Part shown: positions 8,301 to 16,719 of the stretch, piece by piece | Layout of the letters: each line of letters opens with the position of its first letter | How positions within the stretch are numbered: position 1 is the first letter of the stretch | From: Actinopolyspora lacussalsi subsp. righensis | GTDB lineage: Bacteria; Actinomycetota; Actinomycetes; Mycobacteriales; Pseudonocardiaceae | Direction: 5' to 3' | Assembly: GCF_900116555.1 (NCBI RefSeq) | Contig: NZ_FPAT01000004.1 | Coordinates: 124,001-188,000, forward strand | DNA length: 64,000 nt | Translations under genes and position numbers: made by a program | The notes under the pieces: model-generated | What the model was told of the DNA's origin: nothing | The model's input: only the letters and a program-made list of their open reading frames with translations | The model's database searches: none

Positions 8301-8943
8301 CGTCCTCGGCCCTGGAGAGTTCGTGCAGCGCGCTGATCGTGCTGTAGAGCCTCGAGTCGTCGATGGTGTTGATGACCGCGCGCTCCATCGACAGCAGCGA
8401 GCTGACGATCTCGTTGTAGGTTCCGATCGCGTCGACGGGCCGCAGCGAACGGGTCATCACTCCCTCGCGCAGTTCGCGCAGTTTCCCGAGCTGCCCGCGG
8501 AGTTGGTCGAACTGCGCCGAGGTCACCGGGCTGAACTTCTGCACGTTGTGCAGCACCTGCGGCGCCTGCTCCACGAATTCGGTGACCTTCTCGTACTGCT
8601 TCTGGTACTCCTGGCGTGCGCCGGGGGCCTCACCGAGCAGCTCGGCGGCCCTGGTGCGCTCGGTCTGCAGTCCGGTCAGCAGCGGCTGGATGCTGTCCCG
8701 CGCCTCGGTGAGCCTGCTGATCTCCTTGTAACGATTCGCCTGGGAAACCTCGTCGTTGATCTGGAAGACACCGAGCGCGAGCACGAACACGACCGGAACG
8801 AGCACGACGGCCCCGAGCTTGACCGGGATCCGCCAGTTCCGCCAGTCGCGGAGTGAGGCTCGCCGCGCACCACCGGGCCTGTTCCGCGCGGCTCGGGTGT
8901 CTCGGACCTGTTCCCGGTTCGCCCGTCGTGCCGCCGCACTCAC
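5374..8943 (-). CDS. cvnA: Conservon sensor histidine kinase with NIT domain (CvnA type)
   Basis: 1189 residues. A membrane helix lies near 38-60 and is followed by an extracellular helical nitrate/nitrite-sensing-type (NIT) region to about 335. A second helix (TVIMVAGLIVAAAIIVVMG) and a HAMP-like linker come next. A dimerisation helix with a candidate phospho-His is in FRLDHLATRMRR. The HATPase domain shows ELLDNAANFSSP, DHGIGMGEQEL and MGLLVIARLAGRHG. The last ~540 residues are proline/glutamine/acid-rich and disordered, with GLPRRTP and GLPRRVP motifs. It starts at GTG 8943 behind GGGAGC. The ligand is unknown despite the NIT name. Confidence 0.93.
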   Translation of the reverse strand: MSAAARRANREQVRDTRAARNRPGGARRASLRDWRNWRIPVKLGAVVLVPVVFVLALGVFQINDEVSQANRYKEISRLTEARDSIQPLLTGLQTERTRAAELLGEAPGARQEYQKQYEKVTEFVEQAPQVLHNVQKFSPVTSAQFDQLRGQLGKLRELREGVMTRSLRPVDAIGTYNEIVSSLLSMERAVINTIDDSRLYSTISALHELSRAEDEIRIQRALVDAALPRSDFTPDLTDALNDSRARLDSRITSFESVANSEPRQAREVVNSDVMQRWLETEDQLMRAIRVDEVRSSLTLDQWNQLSDKLINSTTQVRYELSKQFNQRAYSLYDEASDRAGLTTVIMVAGLIVAAAIIVVMGRNLLRSLDQLRRGALHAADEQLPRAVDRIRHGSSESDVEVDAVPVRTTEEVGQVARAFDEVNRQALYLASEQANLRRGYSDSFVNVSRRSQSLLERQLRLFEQLEHDEDDPDQLATLFRLDHLATRMRRNNENLMVLSGSDMARRFTQPVQLSDVLRAAISEIEHYPRVVVQSPPAARLVGYAGSDLVRLMAELLDNAANFSSPETSVTVSSHQSEDSSLTIDVLDHGIGMGEQELAEANDRLASFDEYDLSTSRRMGLLVIARLAGRHGITVRLHGGDDVDGVRATVRIPPDLVIPDGSAQSAVRSTPEPSPSTIEQRLSAPGQDSSGSTATEQPGQQGDERPRSGDEQHRSGDEQTSAPRANGANANGANRHQILEGGLPRFDLGEPPSLPTQQRGGSPATPTQPPSQTGDRSRPPEQGNPRPQAPTPPPTPVSQPEHPAAAEPVRSASQQRDPEPSDRFRGLFEPPEGQEYVENAEEDESFGASLHFDDFASEEGPEQRYSDSAPTVVHAIAPRTGSSAMFTDSAPQWFHPSPEDAYHQTSSGQSGTGEWSWPTGEDDNDRRVPHERGTLGERLPGERPSSDRPGDGGVPAGTPVPPGSTEETTQHPRVEEPTSESRADPGGFTPSGLPRRTPRGQSNASGGRSGAAPDGPRAGGNPGSAAGGRGLSWMEEAEFEKSSDSAASGIPGGGFPDQGPRHDQSPSTAQHADAPGAEANHQLDGRARQQRDSSSWITRSESPVNESSAWNFETDQAQQEADAAADPQPSDYTSAGLPRRVPKQHLAPGSAPPPSGQSSGAQNTPAPDETRGRLSSFQQGVRRGRHSAGE

Positions 8944-9738
8944 GAAAGCTCCCGAAAGTCAAGCTGTCGTTCGTCCTGCTCTGTCACGGTGCGGTCCCTT
9001 CCGAACGAACAAATCGTAGGAGAACGGCGCCTGTGCCACCCGGCCGAGTGAAGGCTTATCCCCGTGTTCCCCGAGTCGCTCCGAGCGCATCCCGGATCAC
9101 TTCGGTACGCGATATTCTGGGCGGGCGTGATCCCCACAATACGCTCCGTCACCAATAGTCGCGTACCGCGAGGGTCACTTCACCAGCCTTTTCGAACGGG
9201 CGACGCGCGGCTTGTGGCCATCTCGGATTGTAAAGATAGCGGACAAGGTACCGATCGCGGGGCGACTTTTCCACCCCGCCCGCCTGAACAGGACATCCGG
9301 GCACATACAAGATCATGTTTTGGGTTTGCCCGGCAGCGTGACACACGAAGGACGGAGAAAGTTCGCACAAGGTGTCGAACCGCATTACCCTAGCGTGTTC
9401 GACCGACTGTGAAAACCGGGACAGGTGCGACGCCGTCGAGCCACTGTGGTACTCATCGGTAATGGCCCATGAGCTGCGACACGACAGAGCGAGACCCCTC
9501 GGCCATGCCCCGTAGTCCGGACTGTACATCCGTCCGACTACAGCGGGGGGAGCAACAGGATTCCCCCGATAGCGGGAACAAGGACGTAGTATGTTGCGCT
9601 GACCGGACAGGCTCCGGCGGGCCGACACCACGGCCGGGAGGCGTCGCGATTCGCGTCGGCTGTCGACGTGGTCGCGCCGAACACACCGAATCGGCACAAC
9701 CCCACCGACACAGTTCACCTGCTTCGGAAGAAGGGCGC
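8944..9738. other. Divergent intergenic region
   Basis: About 795 bases between the conservon kinase (leftward) and the DUF485/symporter pair (rightward). It must hold both promoters. Several frames exist on both strands, but all show atypical composition and no convincing ribosome site. No clear palindromic operator was identified. Confidence 0.5.
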
Positions 9739-10158
9739 ATGAGCAACACGACGCCACCATCACTGCGCGCGCGATACGGGGAGCGAAGCGAGAAAACGCA
9801 TGCTTCCTTCGGCGGTATCGAGAAAAGCGCGGCACTCGGCGGAAAAACCGGCCCCGATTTCGCCGGAATTGCGGGATCGGCGGAATTCGGTGAACTGCGT
9901 TCACGGCTGAAGCGCTTCGTGTTGCCGATGACCGTGTTGTTTCTCGTCCTGTATCTCGGGTACGTACTACTGGCCGCCTACGCGCCGGACTTCATGGGCG
10001 AACCGGTCTTCGGCAACATCAATGTCGGCTTGTTGTTCGGGGTCGGACAGTTCGTTTCCACGCTCCTGATCACCACGCTCTACGTCAAGTTCGCCGAGCG
10101 GCGGGTGGATCCCGAGGTGGACAAGCTGCGGGAGACCGCCGGTGGTGGTCAGCCGTGA
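9739..10158 (+). CDS. DUF485 membrane protein, partner of acetate-type symporter
   Basis: 139 residues. A polar N-terminal ~50 residues is followed by a DUF485 domain with two membrane helices (VLPMTVLFLVLYLGYVLLAA and FGVGQFVSTLLITTLYV) and the typical YVKFAERRVDPEVDKLR ending. DUF485 genes sit directly before actP-type symporters and are thought to support them. ATG 9739 follows GGAAGAAGGG. The stop overlaps the GTG of the symporter, so the two are translationally coupled. The extended N-terminus is unusual for this short family. Confidence 0.9.
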   Translation: MSNTTPPSLRARYGERSEKTHASFGGIEKSAALGGKTGPDFAGIAGSAEFGELRSRLKRFVLPMTVLFLVLYLGYVLLAAYAPDFMGEPVFGNINVGLLFGVGQFVSTLLITTLYVKFAERRVDPEVDKLRETAGGGQP

Positions 10159-11765
10159 ACACACTGGCGCAACAGCAGTCCCCGCTCGGCGACACCAGCC
10201 CCGTCGTCAACATCAGCGTGTTCGCCGGGTTGATTCTGCTCACACTGCTGATCGCCTACCGGGCCAGCAGCAGCGGGAACACCAACGACTACTTCGCGGC
10301 GGGGGGAACCTTCTCCGGTGCGCAGAACGGAGTCGCGCTTTCCGGTGACTTCCTGTCCGCTGCCTCGTTCCTCGGCATCGCCGGTGCCATCGCGGTACAC
10401 GGCTACGACGGGTTCCTCTACTCGATCGGCTTTCTCGTGGCCTGGCTGGTGAACCTGCTGCTGGTCGCGGAGCGACTGCGCAACACCGGCCGGTTCACCA
10501 TGGGCGACGTGCTCAGCTTCCGGATGCGCCGACGTCCGGTGCGTGCCGCGGCCGCCGTGTCCACCCTGTTCATCACGATCGCCTACATGGTCGCGCAGAT
10601 GGCGGGAGCGGGCGATCTGGTGGCCCTGCTGCTGGACATTCACAGCGGCGCGGGACAAGCCCTGGTGATCGCCGTGGTCGGCGTGGTCATGGTTTTCTAC
10701 GTGCTCATCGGCGGCATGAAGGGCACCACGTGGGTGCAGATACTGAAAGCGGTCATGCTGCTGCTGTCGGTGGCACTGATAACCCTTTTCCTGCTGGGCA
10801 AGTTCGGCTTCAACTTCAGCAGCCTGATGCAGCGCGCCGCCGAGAACAACCCGCTCGGTGAACGCCTGTTCGCCCCGGGCGCCCAGTACGGCGAAAGCGC
10901 GCTGACGAAGCTGGACTTCGTATCGCTGTCGATGGCCCTGGTGCTCGGCGTGGCCGGACTGCCCCACGTGCTGATGCGGTTCTACACGGTGCCGAACTCG
11001 CGGGAAGCGCGCCGATCGGTCGTGTGGGCCACCTGGTTGATGTCGCTGTTCTACCTCTGCACGCTGGTCATCGGATTCGGCGCGGCGGCACTGGTGGGCA
11101 CCGAGACCATCAACAACGCACCGGGTGGCGAGAACTCCGCCGCTCCGCTGCTCGCCTACGAGATCGGTGGGACGGTACTGCTCGGTGTGATCTCCGCGGT
11201 GGCCTTCGCGACCATTCTCGCCGTGGTCGCGGGCCTGACCCTGACGGCATCCGCCTCGTTCGCGCACGACTTCTACGCCAACGTGATGCGCGGCGGTAAG
11301 GCCGATCCCGCCTCCGAGGTCAGGGTGGCGCGCATCACCGCGATGGTCATAGGTCTCGCGGCCATCCTGGGCGGGATCCTCGTCAACGGGCAGAACATCG
11401 CCTTCCTCGTGGGACTGGCCTTCGCGATCGCCGCCTCCGCGAACCTGTCCACTCTGGTGTTCACGCTGTTCTGGAAGCGGTTCAACACCAGCGGAACCCT
11501 GTGGGGGATGTACGGCGGGCTCGCGTCCTGCCTGCTGCTCATGCTGTTCTCACCGGTGTTCTCCGGGTCCGCCGACTCGGTCTTCCCCTCGGTGGACTTC
11601 AGTTTCTTCCCGCTGAGCAACCCGGGTCTCGTGTCGATCCCGATGTCGTTCCTGTGCGGTGTGATCGGCACCCTCGTACGGCCGCGTTCCGCCGATCCGG
11701 AGGACTTCGACGCGATGAAGGTGCGCTCGCTGACCGGTATCGGTTCGCGGGACGTGGTGCACTGA
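10155..11765 (+). CDS. actP: Sodium/solute symporter, cation acetate symporter type
   Basis: 536 residues of the sodium:solute symporter family with about 13 membrane helices. Family-typical segments include NDYFAAGG near the N-terminus, GDFLSAASFLGIAG, and MKGTTWVQILKAVMLL before a large loop. With the DUF485 partner this fits the ActP/MctC group that imports acetate, propionate or pyruvate with Na+ or H+. The exact substrate is not provable here. It starts at GTG 10155, overlapping the previous stop. Confidence 0.87.
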   Translation: MNTLAQQQSPLGDTSPVVNISVFAGLILLTLLIAYRASSSGNTNDYFAAGGTFSGAQNGVALSGDFLSAASFLGIAGAIAVHGYDGFLYSIGFLVAWLVNLLLVAERLRNTGRFTMGDVLSFRMRRRPVRAAAAVSTLFITIAYMVAQMAGAGDLVALLLDIHSGAGQALVIAVVGVVMVFYVLIGGMKGTTWVQILKAVMLLLSVALITLFLLGKFGFNFSSLMQRAAENNPLGERLFAPGAQYGESALTKLDFVSLSMALVLGVAGLPHVLMRFYTVPNSREARRSVVWATWLMSLFYLCTLVIGFGAAALVGTETINNAPGGENSAAPLLAYEIGGTVLLGVISAVAFATILAVVAGLTLTASASFAHDFYANVMRGGKADPASEVRVARITAMVIGLAAILGGILVNGQNIAFLVGLAFAIAASANLSTLVFTLFWKRFNTSGTLWGMYGGLASCLLLMLFSPVFSGSADSVFPSVDFSFFPLSNPGLVSIPMSFLCGVIGTLVRPRSADPEDFDAMKVRSLTGIGSRDVVH

Positions 11766-11927
11766 CGAGTCGCCGTGGTCGACGGGATCTCGTCGGCCCG
11801 GTTTCCGCGGGGGTCGCTCGGTGCGGCCCCCGCCAGGCGTCGTTCCGCCACCTCTCGCGCCGGAACCGCACCGCCCTGTCCGCTTCCGGCACCGTCCGGT
11901 GCTGCCCGCGTTCGGCTCCGCCCGCGT

Positions 11928-12839
11928 TCAGCTCGAACGGCGGACGAACTCGGCCACCACGCGGCCCAGTTCGGCACCCGCGTCCTCCTGGAGGAAGTGA
12001 CCGGCTTCGGCGATGGTCGCGTGTCGCTGTCCGGCAGCACCCGGCAGCAGTTTGCGCAGCACCGGCCCCATGTACGCGGTGATCGGATCACTGTCGCTGA
12101 ACGCGGTCAGCACGGGTGTGTCGTCCGCCGCCAGCGCTCGCCACGCGGCACGGTTCGCCTCGGTGGCCGGATCGTCCGGGCTGGTCGGTACCAGGCCCGG
12201 CATGGCGCGCGGCCCGGCCTTGTAGGACTCGTCCGGGAACGGCGCGTCATAGGCGGCGCGCGCTTCCGGAGACATCGGCCGGGCGCAGCCGCTCGCCACC
12301 AGCCGTCCGACGTCGAGGGTTTCCGCCTGCTCCACGGCCCTGCGGAACCGCCACCACACCTCGGGCATGTCGTGATCGCCGGTGGGCATGCCGGTGTTGG
12401 CCGCGACAGCACCCGAGAACCTGTCCGGGTGCTCCGCGAGCAGCCGCAGTCCCAGCAACCCGCCCCAGTCCTGCCCCACCAGAGTGAGCTCACGCAGGTC
12501 GAGCACGTCGAAGGCGAACTGGCGCAGCCACTCGACGTGCCGCGCGTAGCTGTGGTCGCCGATCTCGGACGGCTTGTCCGAACGACCGAAACCGACGAGA
12601 TCGGGAGCGATGGCCCTGATGCCCGCCTCCGCCAGCACCGACATGACGTCGCGGTAGAGGAAGGACCAGCTCGGCTCCCCGTGCAGCAGCAGCACCGTCG
12701 GGCCGTCCGCCGGACCGGCCGCGACGTAGGCCATGCGCAGCGTTCCGCCGTCCTGATCGGACAGCTCGACGTAGTGGGGACGGTGCTCGAAGCCGACGAC
12801 GCCGGCGAAACCCTCTTCGGGGGTGGTCAGTACACGCAT
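11928..12839 (-). CDS. Haloalkane dehalogenase-like alpha/beta hydrolase
   Basis: 303 residues with the haloalkane dehalogenase pattern: LLLHGEPSWSFLYRD, DLVGFGRSDKP, the nucleophile elbow VGQDWGG (Asp nucleophile followed by the halide-binding Trp) and a catalytic histidine in EAGHFLQEDAG. This fits the subfamily with the acid after strand 7 (DSDPITA). Enzymes of this family convert alkyl halides to alcohols, but many homologues act on unknown substrates. The gene stands alone with no neighbour that names a pathway. Confidence 0.85.
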   Translation of the reverse strand: MRVLTTPEEGFAGVVGFEHRPHYVELSDQDGGTLRMAYVAAGPADGPTVLLLHGEPSWSFLYRDVMSVLAEAGIRAIAPDLVGFGRSDKPSEIGDHSYARHVEWLRQFAFDVLDLRELTLVGQDWGGLLGLRLLAEHPDRFSGAVAANTGMPTGDHDMPEVWWRFRRAVEQAETLDVGRLVASGCARPMSPEARAAYDAPFPDESYKAGPRAMPGLVPTSPDDPATEANRAAWRALAADDTPVLTAFSDSDPITAYMGPVLRKLLPGAAGQRHATIAEAGHFLQEDAGAELGRVVAEFVRRSS

Positions 12840-13033
12840 GCGGTGACGCTACAACCGCTTTCGTGACGGCGTCCACGGAACCGCTCCGTTCCGCAAGAGA
12901 ACCGGAACCGGGAACACCCGGTGCTTCCGAACCGCCACACGAGGTGTCGGAGCGGTGCCAGTCTCGGGTACGGCTCGGTTCCGAGTTCTCGCCGGATCAG
13001 CAGGAGCGAGCGGCTCCGACGCCAGGTACGACG

Positions 13034-13294
13034 CCACCGAGCGGCACGCGGCACACCAGCCGGGCGCGGCGGCTGATCTGGTCACACCTCCGACCGGATC
13101 CGGACACGAGCGGGGAGCCGACCAGTCCGAAATTCTGGCACGACATCAGTCTCGACCTGACCACCGCGACCCTGCAGGACTGGAACCTGGTGGACTGCCG
13201 GACGCATCACGTGCGGCTGGACCGCACGGAGTTCCACGCCGAGGCCGATTTCGACCGGGCGGTGTTCGAGGAGTGGCTGAGCCTGACGGGGGGC
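13034..13294 (+). pseudogene. Remnant of a pentapeptide-repeat protein
   Basis: In one frame there is a short stretch (RRLIWSHLRPDPD, then FWHDISLDLTTATLQDW, LVDCRTHHVRLD and EFHAEADFDRAVF) like the middle of actinobacterial pentapeptide-repeat proteins, in which each fifth residue is Leu/Phe. The usual membrane N-terminus and most of the repeats are missing. The frame continues into arginine/serine-rich sequence that looks non-coding. It is probably a decayed fragment, and the family match is from pattern only. Confidence 0.5.
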
Positions 13295-13515
13295 GGTGTT
13301 CCACGGGTCGTCCTAGTTCCGGGACGTCCGGACGGCGGGTTCGGACCGGGAAGCGCCGTCGAAACCTTCCTCCGGGGAAGGTCCGCCACTTCCCGGCAGT
13401 GTGCCGGGAGAGTCGGATAGTCGCGACACGATCCGGCGGATGCGGGGCTGAACCCAACGAAACGACCCAACGAAATGCGTAGAAATGCACCTCGTTGCAT
13501 CACTATGCTCAATCC

Positions 13516-14259
13516 GTGATCTCACTCGCCGAGCTGGAGACGCTCATGCGACGGGGATGGCCCGCGATTCGGGAGACGACGGTCGACGGTTGGATCGCGC
13601 GGCTTTCCGACGGAGTGACGCGGCGGGCCAACTCGGTCCTGCCGGTCCACTGCCCGAACGACCTCGCCGACGCCATCGGCCGCGTCGAGGAGCTGTACCG
13701 CGGCCTCGGACTGCCGCCCGTGTTCCAGCTCGGCCCAGCCGCGCGACCCTCCGGTCTGGACTCCGCACTGGCTCGGCGGGGATACGAAGTCCGAACGCCG
13801 ACGATCGTTCAGGTCGCGCCGATCGCGGACGTGTTGCGCCGGACTCCACCGCCCCACCGCGAAGTACGGGTGTCGAACCGGCCGGACTCGTCCTGGCTGG
13901 ATCTGTGGTGGGAGGTGGACGGCCGGGGCGGACACGAGTCGCGGGCGATCGCCCACGAGATACTCACCGGTGGTGAAGCGTTGTACGCGGCGAGCGAGGA
14001 CCGGCACGGCACCGCCGCGGTGGGACGGCTCGCCCTGGTCGGTTCCTGGGCAGGGGTGTACTGCATGGCGGTCCGGCCCGACGCGCGACGTCGCGGCCAC
14101 GCGAGCGCGATCCTTCACGGCCTGTTGGAACGTGCCGTCGAGCTGGGAAGCGAGCACGCCTGGCTGCAGGTGACGGCCGACAACGTCGCCGCACGCGACC
14201 TCTACGAGCGGTTGGGCTTCGTTACGAGATCGAGCTATCACTACCGCTGTTTCCGATGA
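13516..14259 (+). CDS. GNAT family N-acetyltransferase
   Basis: About 247 residues. The C-terminal half is a GNAT domain with the acetyl-CoA loop MAVRPDARRRGHASAIL and the late ADNVAARDLYERLGF segment, where GNAT proteins place the final beta-alpha unit. The N-terminal half (GWPAIRETTVDGWIARLSDG) resembles the additional domain of two-domain GNATs. GTG 13516 is chosen because the protein then begins with the conserved VISLAELE helix. TTG 13495 is also in frame. Substrate unknown. Confidence 0.87.
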   Translation: MISLAELETLMRRGWPAIRETTVDGWIARLSDGVTRRANSVLPVHCPNDLADAIGRVEELYRGLGLPPVFQLGPAARPSGLDSALARRGYEVRTPTIVQVAPIADVLRRTPPPHREVRVSNRPDSSWLDLWWEVDGRGGHESRAIAHEILTGGEALYAASEDRHGTAAVGRLALVGSWAGVYCMAVRPDARRRGHASAILHGLLERAVELGSEHAWLQVTADNVAARDLYERLGFVTRSSYHYRCFR

Positions 14260-14324
14260 AACGAGCGACCTCCTCCGCTGCGGAGCGGCCAGGCGCGGTC
14301 TCGTTCGAGCATGGGCGAAAGATC

Positions 14325-14362
14325 ACCGCCCTCTGACCCGTCTTCGCGGGTCAGAGGGCGGT
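14325..14362 (-). terminator. Hairpin terminator of first tRNA-Tyr
   Basis: A perfect 16-base stem (ACCGCCCTCTGACCCG, 14325-14340, paired with 14347-14362) closed by TCTTCG. It lies nine bases beyond the 3' end of the tRNA on the minus strand. It could also end the GNAT transcript from the plus strand. A close copy follows the second tRNA gene. Confidence 0.85.
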
Positions 14363-14370
14363 GTTCCCAG

Positions 14371-14454
14371 TGGTGCCGGGTAGAGGATTCGAACCTCTGA
14401 AGCTTGCGCGGCTGATTTACAGTCAGCTCCCTTTGGCCGCTCGGGCAACCCGGC
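14371..14454 (-). tRNA. tRNA-Tyr(GTA), copy 1
   Basis: 84 bases including an encoded CCA end. The acceptor arm is GCCGGGT/ACCCGGC, the anticodon loop CTGTAAA gives anticodon GTA, and there is a long variable arm (class II) and a GGTTCGAATCC T-arm. It is identical over its whole length to the copy 369 bases to the right. Confidence 0.97.
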
Positions 14455-14694
14455 TTTTGCCAGTCATCGCTGGCTCGTGCCGGACGATCATACCTACCGG
14501 TGATGCCGAGCGGCACACCCCCCGGCTGCCGAACGAGCACAGCGGTAATGCGCCCAGCGGCAACGAACACCGGGGCACGGCGGAGCAGCTGTGAAGACTC
14601 ATCGGATCCGATGCGGCGAAGCCGCATACCGCACCGACGAGCGCTCGAACACCGCTGGGGTGGGAACAGGCGGGCCGAGCCGTGGCCAAAAGAA

Positions 14695-14731
14695 ACCGCC
14701 CCCTGCCCGTCTTCGCGGGTCAGAGGGCGGT
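14695..14731 (-). terminator. Hairpin terminator of second tRNA-Tyr
   Basis: A duplicate of the terminator at 14325. The right arm and TCTTCG loop are unchanged, but the left arm reads ACCGCCCCCTGCCCG, so the stem has mismatches and a missing base. It sits nine bases beyond the 3' end of the second tRNA on the minus strand. Confidence 0.75.
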
Positions 14732-14739
14732 GTTCCCAG

Positions 14740-14823
14740 TGGTGCCGGGTAGAGGATTCGAACCTCTGAAGCTTGCGCGGCTGATTTACAGTCAGCTCCC
14801 TTTGGCCGCTCGGGCAACCCGGC
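14740..14823 (-). tRNA. tRNA-Tyr(GTA), copy 2
   Basis: 84 bases with encoded CCA and anticodon GTA, identical to the copy at 14371-14454. Because a terminator hairpin separates them, the two genes may be transcribed from separate promoters. It is divergent from yajQ. Confidence 0.97.
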
Positions 14824-14942
14824 ATAGCAGCCATTCGCTGTTGGCTTGTACCAAAATCCTACATACCGGCACCCGCGCTCGTGTAAGGGGGCCGGGGTAG
14901 CGTATTCGCTCACCAAACCAGCGCTCGTGAGGAGTTGCCGAC

Positions 14943-15434
14943 ATGGCGGACCCGTCGTTCGACGTAGTGAGCAAGGTCGACCGGCAGGAGGTGGACAACG
15001 CACTCAACCAGGCTGCCAAGGAGCTCGCGAACCGGTTCGACTTCAGGGGAACCGGCACGAAGATCAGTTGGACCGGAGAGGAGGCCGTGACCCTGGAGTC
15101 CGAGACCGAGGAGCGCTGCAGGGCCGCGATCGAGGTTTTCAAGGAGAAACTGGTAAAGCGGGGAATCTCACTGAAGGCGGTAGAGCTGGGCGAACCGGTC
15201 AGCTCGGGCCAGGTGCACCGGGTCTCCGGAACCCTCAAGCAGGGGATCGCGCAGGAAACCGCCAAGAAGATCTCCAAGAAGATCCGCGACGAGGCCCCCA
15301 AGGGGGTGCAGGCGCAGATCCAGGGCGACCAGTTGCGGGTTTCGGGCAAGAAGAAAGACGATCTGCAGGCCGTGATCTCGCTACTGAAAAGCAGTGACTT
15401 CGACGTGGCGCTGCAGTTCGAGAACTACCGTTGA
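14943..15434 (+). CDS. yajQ: YajQ family nucleotide-binding protein
   Basis: 163 residues, full length for the YajQ/DUF520 family. It shows the start [32 protein letters not shown], the two repeated ferredoxin-like halves, and the ending [14 protein letters not shown]. Members bind cyclic di-GMP or other nucleotides, and the role in actinomycetes is not settled. The ATG at 14943 is preceded by GAGGAG. A soluble cytoplasmic protein, 78 bases before rmlA. Confidence 0.95.
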   Translation: MADPSFDVVSKVDRQEVDNALNQAAKELANRFDFRGTGTKISWTGEEAVTLESETEERCRAAIEVFKEKLVKRGISLKAVELGEPVSSGQVHRVSGTLKQGIAQETAKKISKKIRDEAPKGVQAQIQGDQLRVSGKKKDDLQAVISLLKSSDFDVALQFENYR

Positions 15435-15512
15435 ACGGGGTGCGGGACGAGCCCGCTCGCGGGGTAGTCACGCCGCACGCACAGCACTCGTAACCGTCGA
15501 CGGGAGAGCTCG

Positions 15513-16412
15513 GTGAAGGGAATCGTGTTGGCCGGGGGAAACGGTACGCGGCTGCACCCGGTCACCCAGGTGGTGTCCAAGCAGCTTCTCCCGGTCTACG
15601 ACAAACCGATGGTGTACTACCCGCTCTCGGTGCTGATGCTGGCCGGGATCCGTGACATCCTGCTGATCTCCACGCCCGAGGACCTTCCGCTGTTCCGTCG
15701 CCTGTTCGGCGACGGCAGCAGCCTCGGGCTGCGCATCGAGTACGCGACCCAGACCGAGCCCAACGGACTGGCCGAGGCGTTCCTGATCGGCGCGGACTTC
15801 ATCGGCGATGACTCGGTGGCGCTCGTGCTCGGCGACAACATCTTCTACGGCCAGGGGTTCTCGAAACTGCTGCAGCACAGCACCGCCGAGCTGGAAGGCT
15901 GCACGCTGTTCGGCTACTCGGTGCGCAACCCGCAACGCTACGGCGTCGGCGAGACCGACGGCGCGGGCAAGCTGGTCTCACTGGAGGAGAAACCGGTCGC
16001 GCCCCGCTCCAACAAGGCGATCACCGGGCTCTACCTCTACGACAACGAGGTGGTCGACATAGCCCGTACGCTGCGTCCCTCGAGTCGTGGCGAGCTGGAG
16101 ATCACCGACGTCAACACGACGTACCTCGAGCGGGGGCGCGCACACCTGATCGAGCTGAATCGTGGTTACGCCTGGCTGGACACGGGCACGCACGAGTCGC
16201 TGCTGGAAGCGGGGCAGTTCGTGCAGGTGCTGGAACACCGCCAGGGAGTGCGTATCGCCTGCCTGGAGGAGATCGCGCTGCGCATGGGTTACATCACACC
16301 CGAGGAGTGTCACGAGCTGGGGTGGCGGCTGTCCAAGTCCGGTTACGGCCAGTACGTCATGGAGATCGCCGAGGCCATCGCCGGGCGGGAGCTGGACGCC
16401 GGGGGCGAGTGA
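15513..16412 (+). CDS. rmlA: Glucose-1-phosphate thymidylyltransferase
   Basis: 299 residues. It makes dTDP-glucose from dTTP and glucose 1-phosphate, the first step to dTDP-rhamnose for the cell-wall linker and to other deoxysugars. The nucleotide loop LAGGNGTRLHPVT, DKPMVYYPLS, the sugar-site EPNGLAEAF and LVLGDNIFYG are all present. The family's usual length is about 290. ATG 15513 follows GGGAGAGCTCG. No rmlBCD gene is adjacent. A dispersed repeat locus follows the stop. Confidence 0.95.
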   Translation: MKGIVLAGGNGTRLHPVTQVVSKQLLPVYDKPMVYYPLSVLMLAGIRDILLISTPEDLPLFRRLFGDGSSLGLRIEYATQTEPNGLAEAFLIGADFIGDDSVALVLGDNIFYGQGFSKLLQHSTAELEGCTLFGYSVRNPQRYGVGETDGAGKLVSLEEKPVAPRSNKAITGLYLYDNEVVDIARTLRPSSRGELEITDVNTTYLERGRAHLIELNRGYAWLDTGTHESLLEAGQFVQVLEHRQGVRIACLEEIALRMGYITPEECHELGWRLSKSGYGQYVMEIAEAIAGRELDAGGE

Positions 16413-16455
16413 GTCGGCTCCGGTATCCCTGCGACATCGATTTCCGGGTGGCGTC

Positions 16456-16522
16456 GATTTCTCGCGAAATCGCCGCGCCAGTACGGCGTTGTGGCCCGGT
16501 GGCGTCGATTTCTCGCGAAATC
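16456..16522 (+). repeat. Dispersed palindrome pair, copy B
   Basis: GATTTCTCGCGAAATC occurs at 16456-16471 and again at 16507-16522, 51 bases apart, in the convergent space between rmlA and htpX. Each is preceded by GTGGCGTC and followed by (G/A)CCGCGCC, so the flanks are part of the repeat unit. The hairpin module follows at 16582. Confidence 0.85.
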
Positions 16523-16581
16523 ACCGCGCCGTTACGACGCAGGGCCGAGCTCCCGCCACCCACGCAGCCCGACCACCCGTG

Positions 16582-16678
16582 GGTTCTCCGGTGCGGCTCT
16601 CGCGAGGACGGCCCCGACGTTGTGTAGGTCGCTACCCGATGTCGGGGCACCCGCAGCGAGAGCCGCACGAGAGGTTCC
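16582..16678 (+). repeat. Structured hairpin repeat, copy B (subfamily 2)
   Basis: A roughly 97-base element of the same family as 2391-2486 but with changed stem bases that keep pairing. The middle stem is GCCCCGAC with GTCGGGGC (GCCGGAGAC/GTCTCCGGC in copy D). At the outer stem the right arm reads CCGCACGAG where copies A, C and D read CCGTGCGAG, turning two G-U pairs into G-C and U-A. The apical part is GTAG-GTCG-CTAC. It lies between convergent genes. Confidence 0.8.
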
Positions 16679-16719
16679 GCCAAGTAAGTGGGTCCGCCCG
16701 CTCGCGCCGGGAACCTCTG

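Noticed and set aside
7180-8856. A 558-residue plus-strand open frame
   Set aside because: Antisense to the conservon kinase gene, whose sensor and kinase domains read correctly on the other strand.
9149-9904. A 251-residue minus-strand open frame
   Set aside because: It overlaps the well-supported DUF485 gene on the other strand and has Arg/Ser/Cys composition of non-coding frames.
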